The notes under the pieces were generated by a model. The model did not search any database, was not told the origin of the DNA, and saw only the letters and a list, made by a program, of their open reading frames with translations. This document shows positions 61,702-64,000 of a stretch of DNA of 64,000 bases, piece after piece. This stretch comes from Chryseobacterium sp. E1. GTDB taxonomy: Bacteria; Bacteroidota; Bacteroidia; Flavobacteriales; Weeksellaceae. The stretch's first letter is position 1, and each line of letters starts with the position of its first letter. The position numbers were made by a program, and so were the translations under genes. Where the stretch lies: contig CP078104.1 of NCBI GenBank assembly GCA_019203745.1, positions 4,278,001 to 4,342,000 of the forward strand, read 5' to 3'.

Positions 61702-63889
61702 TTAAAAATTATACTTTATATTAAATCCTGTAAAGAAGTAGGCTTTACTTGGGCCGGGATTCACATCGGTATAAACCGAAGCGTTATTGTACTGATTATC
61801 TGCGTCTGTATCATTGATGCTGTTTCCGTAGAATAAGAACGTATAATTGATCTGATTGGTCAGGTTGTTTCCTATGACAAAAACATCCAGATCCCATTTG
61901 TTGAAGCTGTGTTTATATCCTATTTTTGAGTTTAAAAGTCCGAAACTTCTTACCTTGTTGGTATTAGCAAAGTCGGTGTAGACACCACCCATAAAATTAT
62001 AGGTGTTTTGCCAGTATAGTCCAAAATGGGTTTCAAAATCCAATCCGGCAGATAATTTGGTTTTAGGTACACCCACTACATTTTTGTTGTCATAAACATT
62101 CACTCTTGCCGGTTGCTTATCTTCCTTTAAATAGGTACTGAAATCGGAATATTTAAAATCATTATAAGTATAATTGACAAAAGGTTGAATTTTTGAAACA
62201 AAAGACCGGGCAGGTTTGTAAGAATATCCTATGCTCATTTCCAATCCTCTGTTTTTTTGATTTCCGGTATTGGCCCAATACGTATAAGGTGTTTTTTCTG
62301 CATTGGGCATTGTGCCACCTAATTGCGTAAGTTTATCTGTAATATTGATACTGAACAGCGAGAACTGATAATCTATGGAAGTATTTTCAATCAACCCCTG
62401 TACACTGAAATCCCACATTTTTGCTTTTTCTGCAACCAGGTTGTCATTGGTCACATTAAGCCCGGCTATAAAGGCAGTGGCAGAAGTAGGAGCGTTATAT
62501 CCTTCACTGTAGCTTAGGTTAAATATTTGATTTTTCCATACTTTCTGAAGTGCAAAATGAGGAGTAGCTACTGCTTTAAATTTTTATCAAAGGACAGGTC
62601 TTTTTATCAACACTTGCTGCAAATAAACCTGGCAGAGCAAGAAGGTCTTTTCTGTTATACCCAATCTGATTGATGCTGACCCCGCAAGGAACATCAGATC
62701 CCAGGGTTTATAAGTGAACTTTTCAACGGCAAAATAGTTGTTCTGATGATTCATATTTTTAAAATAAGATCCGTCAGAAAGAGGTCTCAGAATAGGCGGT
62801 TCAGTACTCTTTACACTTTTATACCGGTAATTGGTGATGGTAGACTGGGATTGCTGTATTTCGATTCCAAACTCTGTCTGACTTTTAAAATCATCCCACT
62901 CCTTATTGAAATTAAATACAGATCTTACCCCGTAATTGGAAAAAGAAGACGTTTCATAAGCTCCCGCAGCAATTCTATCGCCGCTAGTTCCTGTATAGAA
63001 TACGGTTGTACTGTTTTTTAAATCGGGGTGATTTGCCAGATATGACCAACTCCCACTCTGGAAGTAACGAATTTTGTCTTAGCGCCTCTTCTGATGTAGG
63101 CGAAATTTCCGTTGTCGATTCCATTATAATAATCATCATAGGAAATCTGGCCGGAAACCTGTTCCAGGGAATTTCCATGGGTAGCAAGTAAGGTGATCTT
63201 CTGTTTTGAGTTCAATTTAAACTCTCCATTGATGTTATAAAAGTTTTTGATGCTTTTACCGTTAGGACGATATCCGTCACTTCCGATATGTCCGTAGTTG
63301 GCTGTGATGGAATGATTATCCCCTGTGTTGGTTACAGAAGTTGAACTTTGAAACAATCCGAAAGACCCTGTATTGAACTGCTCGGAGATAGAAGTGCCTT
63401 TTTGGTTTCAGGCTGTATATAAAATCTGACTGCCCCTCCGGAACCTCCTCCGTATAACGTGGCTGCCGGCCCTTTTATAACCTCTATACGGTTAATAAGC
63501 CCGAAATTAACATCATCTAAAACGGTAACCCCATCTGCTCCGGTAAGAGGAATATTGTTGAGGTACATCTTAATTCCCCAATTGTTAAACTTCTGATCGT
63601 TTCCATATCCTCTTACTACAATTCTCTGTCCGCCCAGTTGTGTTCTTTTTTTTCAACCTGAACGCCGGCCATCGTCCCAAGACTTTGTTCCATGAATGCA
63701 GGATTGTTACGGTTTATTTCATAATCGGAAATAACCTCTGTAGATTGTGCGTGTCTTTTGAATTCTTCCCGTTCTTTGGCTACTTTAGCTCTTGCATGAA
63801 TCTCTATTTCATCAATGCTTTTCTCTTTTCCTGTGCATTGGCAAATCCCATTAAGCATAATGAAAGAGCAATAATATAGTTTTTTTCAT
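61702..63889 (-). CDS. TonB-dependent outer-membrane receptor (siderophore-type), frame broken repeatedly
   Basis: About 728 residues. Start ATG 63889 after repair gives a signal peptide reading ALSLCLMGFANAQ. Plug: EINRNNPAFMEQSLGTMAGV, then RVVVRGYGNDQKFNNWGIK-type sequence near 63590, and DDVNFGLINRIEVIKGPA, TLYGGGSGGAVRFYIQ. The barrel includes SDGYRPNGKSIKNFYNINGE and ends FTGFNIKYNF with C-terminal Phe. Six or more breaks (about 62580, 62690, 63025, 63345, 63605, 63855). Unlike the SusC at base 1 it has no SusD partner and is shorter, favouring iron-siderophore or vitamin uptake. Confidence 0.88.
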
Positions 63890-63911
63890 CAATCTTACTG
63901 TTGAATATTAG

Positions 63912-63949
63912 AAAGCAGAAAGGTAAACATAGTCTTACCTTTCTGCTTT
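63912..63949 (-). terminator. Strong hairpin terminator
   Basis: Perfect 15-bp stem AAAGCAGAAAGGTAA / TTACCTTTCTGCTTT with an 8-base loop, between the TonB receptor gene and the gene entering from the right on the same strand. Confidence 0.88.
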
Positions 63950-63967
63950 CATGTAAAAGTTTAAGAA

Positions 63968-64000
63968 TTATTTTCTGATAATCACCGAAGTATATACCAT
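63968..64000 (-). CDS. 3' end of a gene extending past the window
   Basis: The last codons on the minus strand read MVYTSVIIRK then TAA, followed by a strong terminator at 63912, so a gene probably ends here and continues beyond base 64000. Too short to identify; the pattern would suit the last strand of a secreted protein. Confidence 0.4.
   Translation of the reverse strand: MVYTSVIIRK

Overview
The window looks like a chromosomal segment of a Chryseobacterium-type flavobacterium (Bacteroidota). The grounds are low-GC DNA, SusC/SusD outer-membrane proteins, a type IX secretion C-terminal domain, promoters of the Bacteroidota type (TAnnTTTG -7 box), almost no Shine-Dalgarno sequences, and gene content typical of that group. 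The assignment is inference from content, not from a database search.

The most important thing for a reader is that the sequence carries many single-base indels, nearly all in short homopolymers. By eye I count roughly 90 frame breaks. They hit essential genes (purB, purL, dnaN, pheT) as often as accessory ones. Where I could work the break out, restoring one base of a run (occasionally removing one) rebuilds a normal protein. I therefore annotate each broken gene as a single CDS spanning its fragments and treat the breaks as sequencing error, not pseudogenisation.

Layout. 1-9.9 kb: a glycan-utilisation locus (susC, susD, a PF10091/GH144-like lipoprotein, an esterase, an unknown protein, a GH3 beta-glucosidase), plausibly for beta-1,2-glucan. 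10-13.1 kb: a leucine-rich-repeat surface protein with a sorting domain, two paralogous small secreted proteins, and a 46-residue double-glycine, cysteine-rich peptide. 13.1-13.6 kb: a 194-bp tandem repeat. 13.7-23.3 kb: purB, a WG-repeat protein, a serine hydrolase, purL, a barstar-like protein, an SGNH hydrolase and a gamma-glutamylcyclotransferase-like protein. 23.3-33.4 kb: small secreted and lipoproteins, dgkA, dnaN, an M23 peptidase, an AraC regulator next to a DUF417 membrane protein, pheT, and a META-domain lipoprotein. 33.4-41.2 kb: a hydroxyacyl-CoA dehydrogenase, a GH5 glucanase, a Gfo/Idh/MocA oxidoreductase, pcm, and a 2-hydroxyacid dehydrogenase. 41.2-49.3 kb: a DUF559 nuclease gene bounded by inverted REP-like repeats, an ATCA microsatellite ahead of hutU, two Crp-like regulators, an MBL hydrolase, a tautomerase, a cupin, an HTH regulator, a protein with a TonB-plug-like tail, and an exported thiol peroxidase. 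49.4-64 kb: a GapN-like aldehyde dehydrogenase with an altered catalytic motif, two tandem ECF-sigma/membrane-protein modules, an S41 peptidase, MBL hydrolases, an AraC regulator with recognisable repeated sites before an aldo/keto reductase, and a TonB-dependent receptor.

Best candidates for something undescribed: the DUF559 gene packaged between inverted palindromic repeats (41.24-41.79 kb), the double-glycine Cys-rich peptide (12.94 kb), the paired sigma/membrane modules (51.25-54.1 kb), and the 21-bp-spaced direct repeats between the second AraC gene and its neighbour (58.4-59.4 kb). No CRISPR array, rRNA, tRNA, prophage or conventional insertion sequence was seen.
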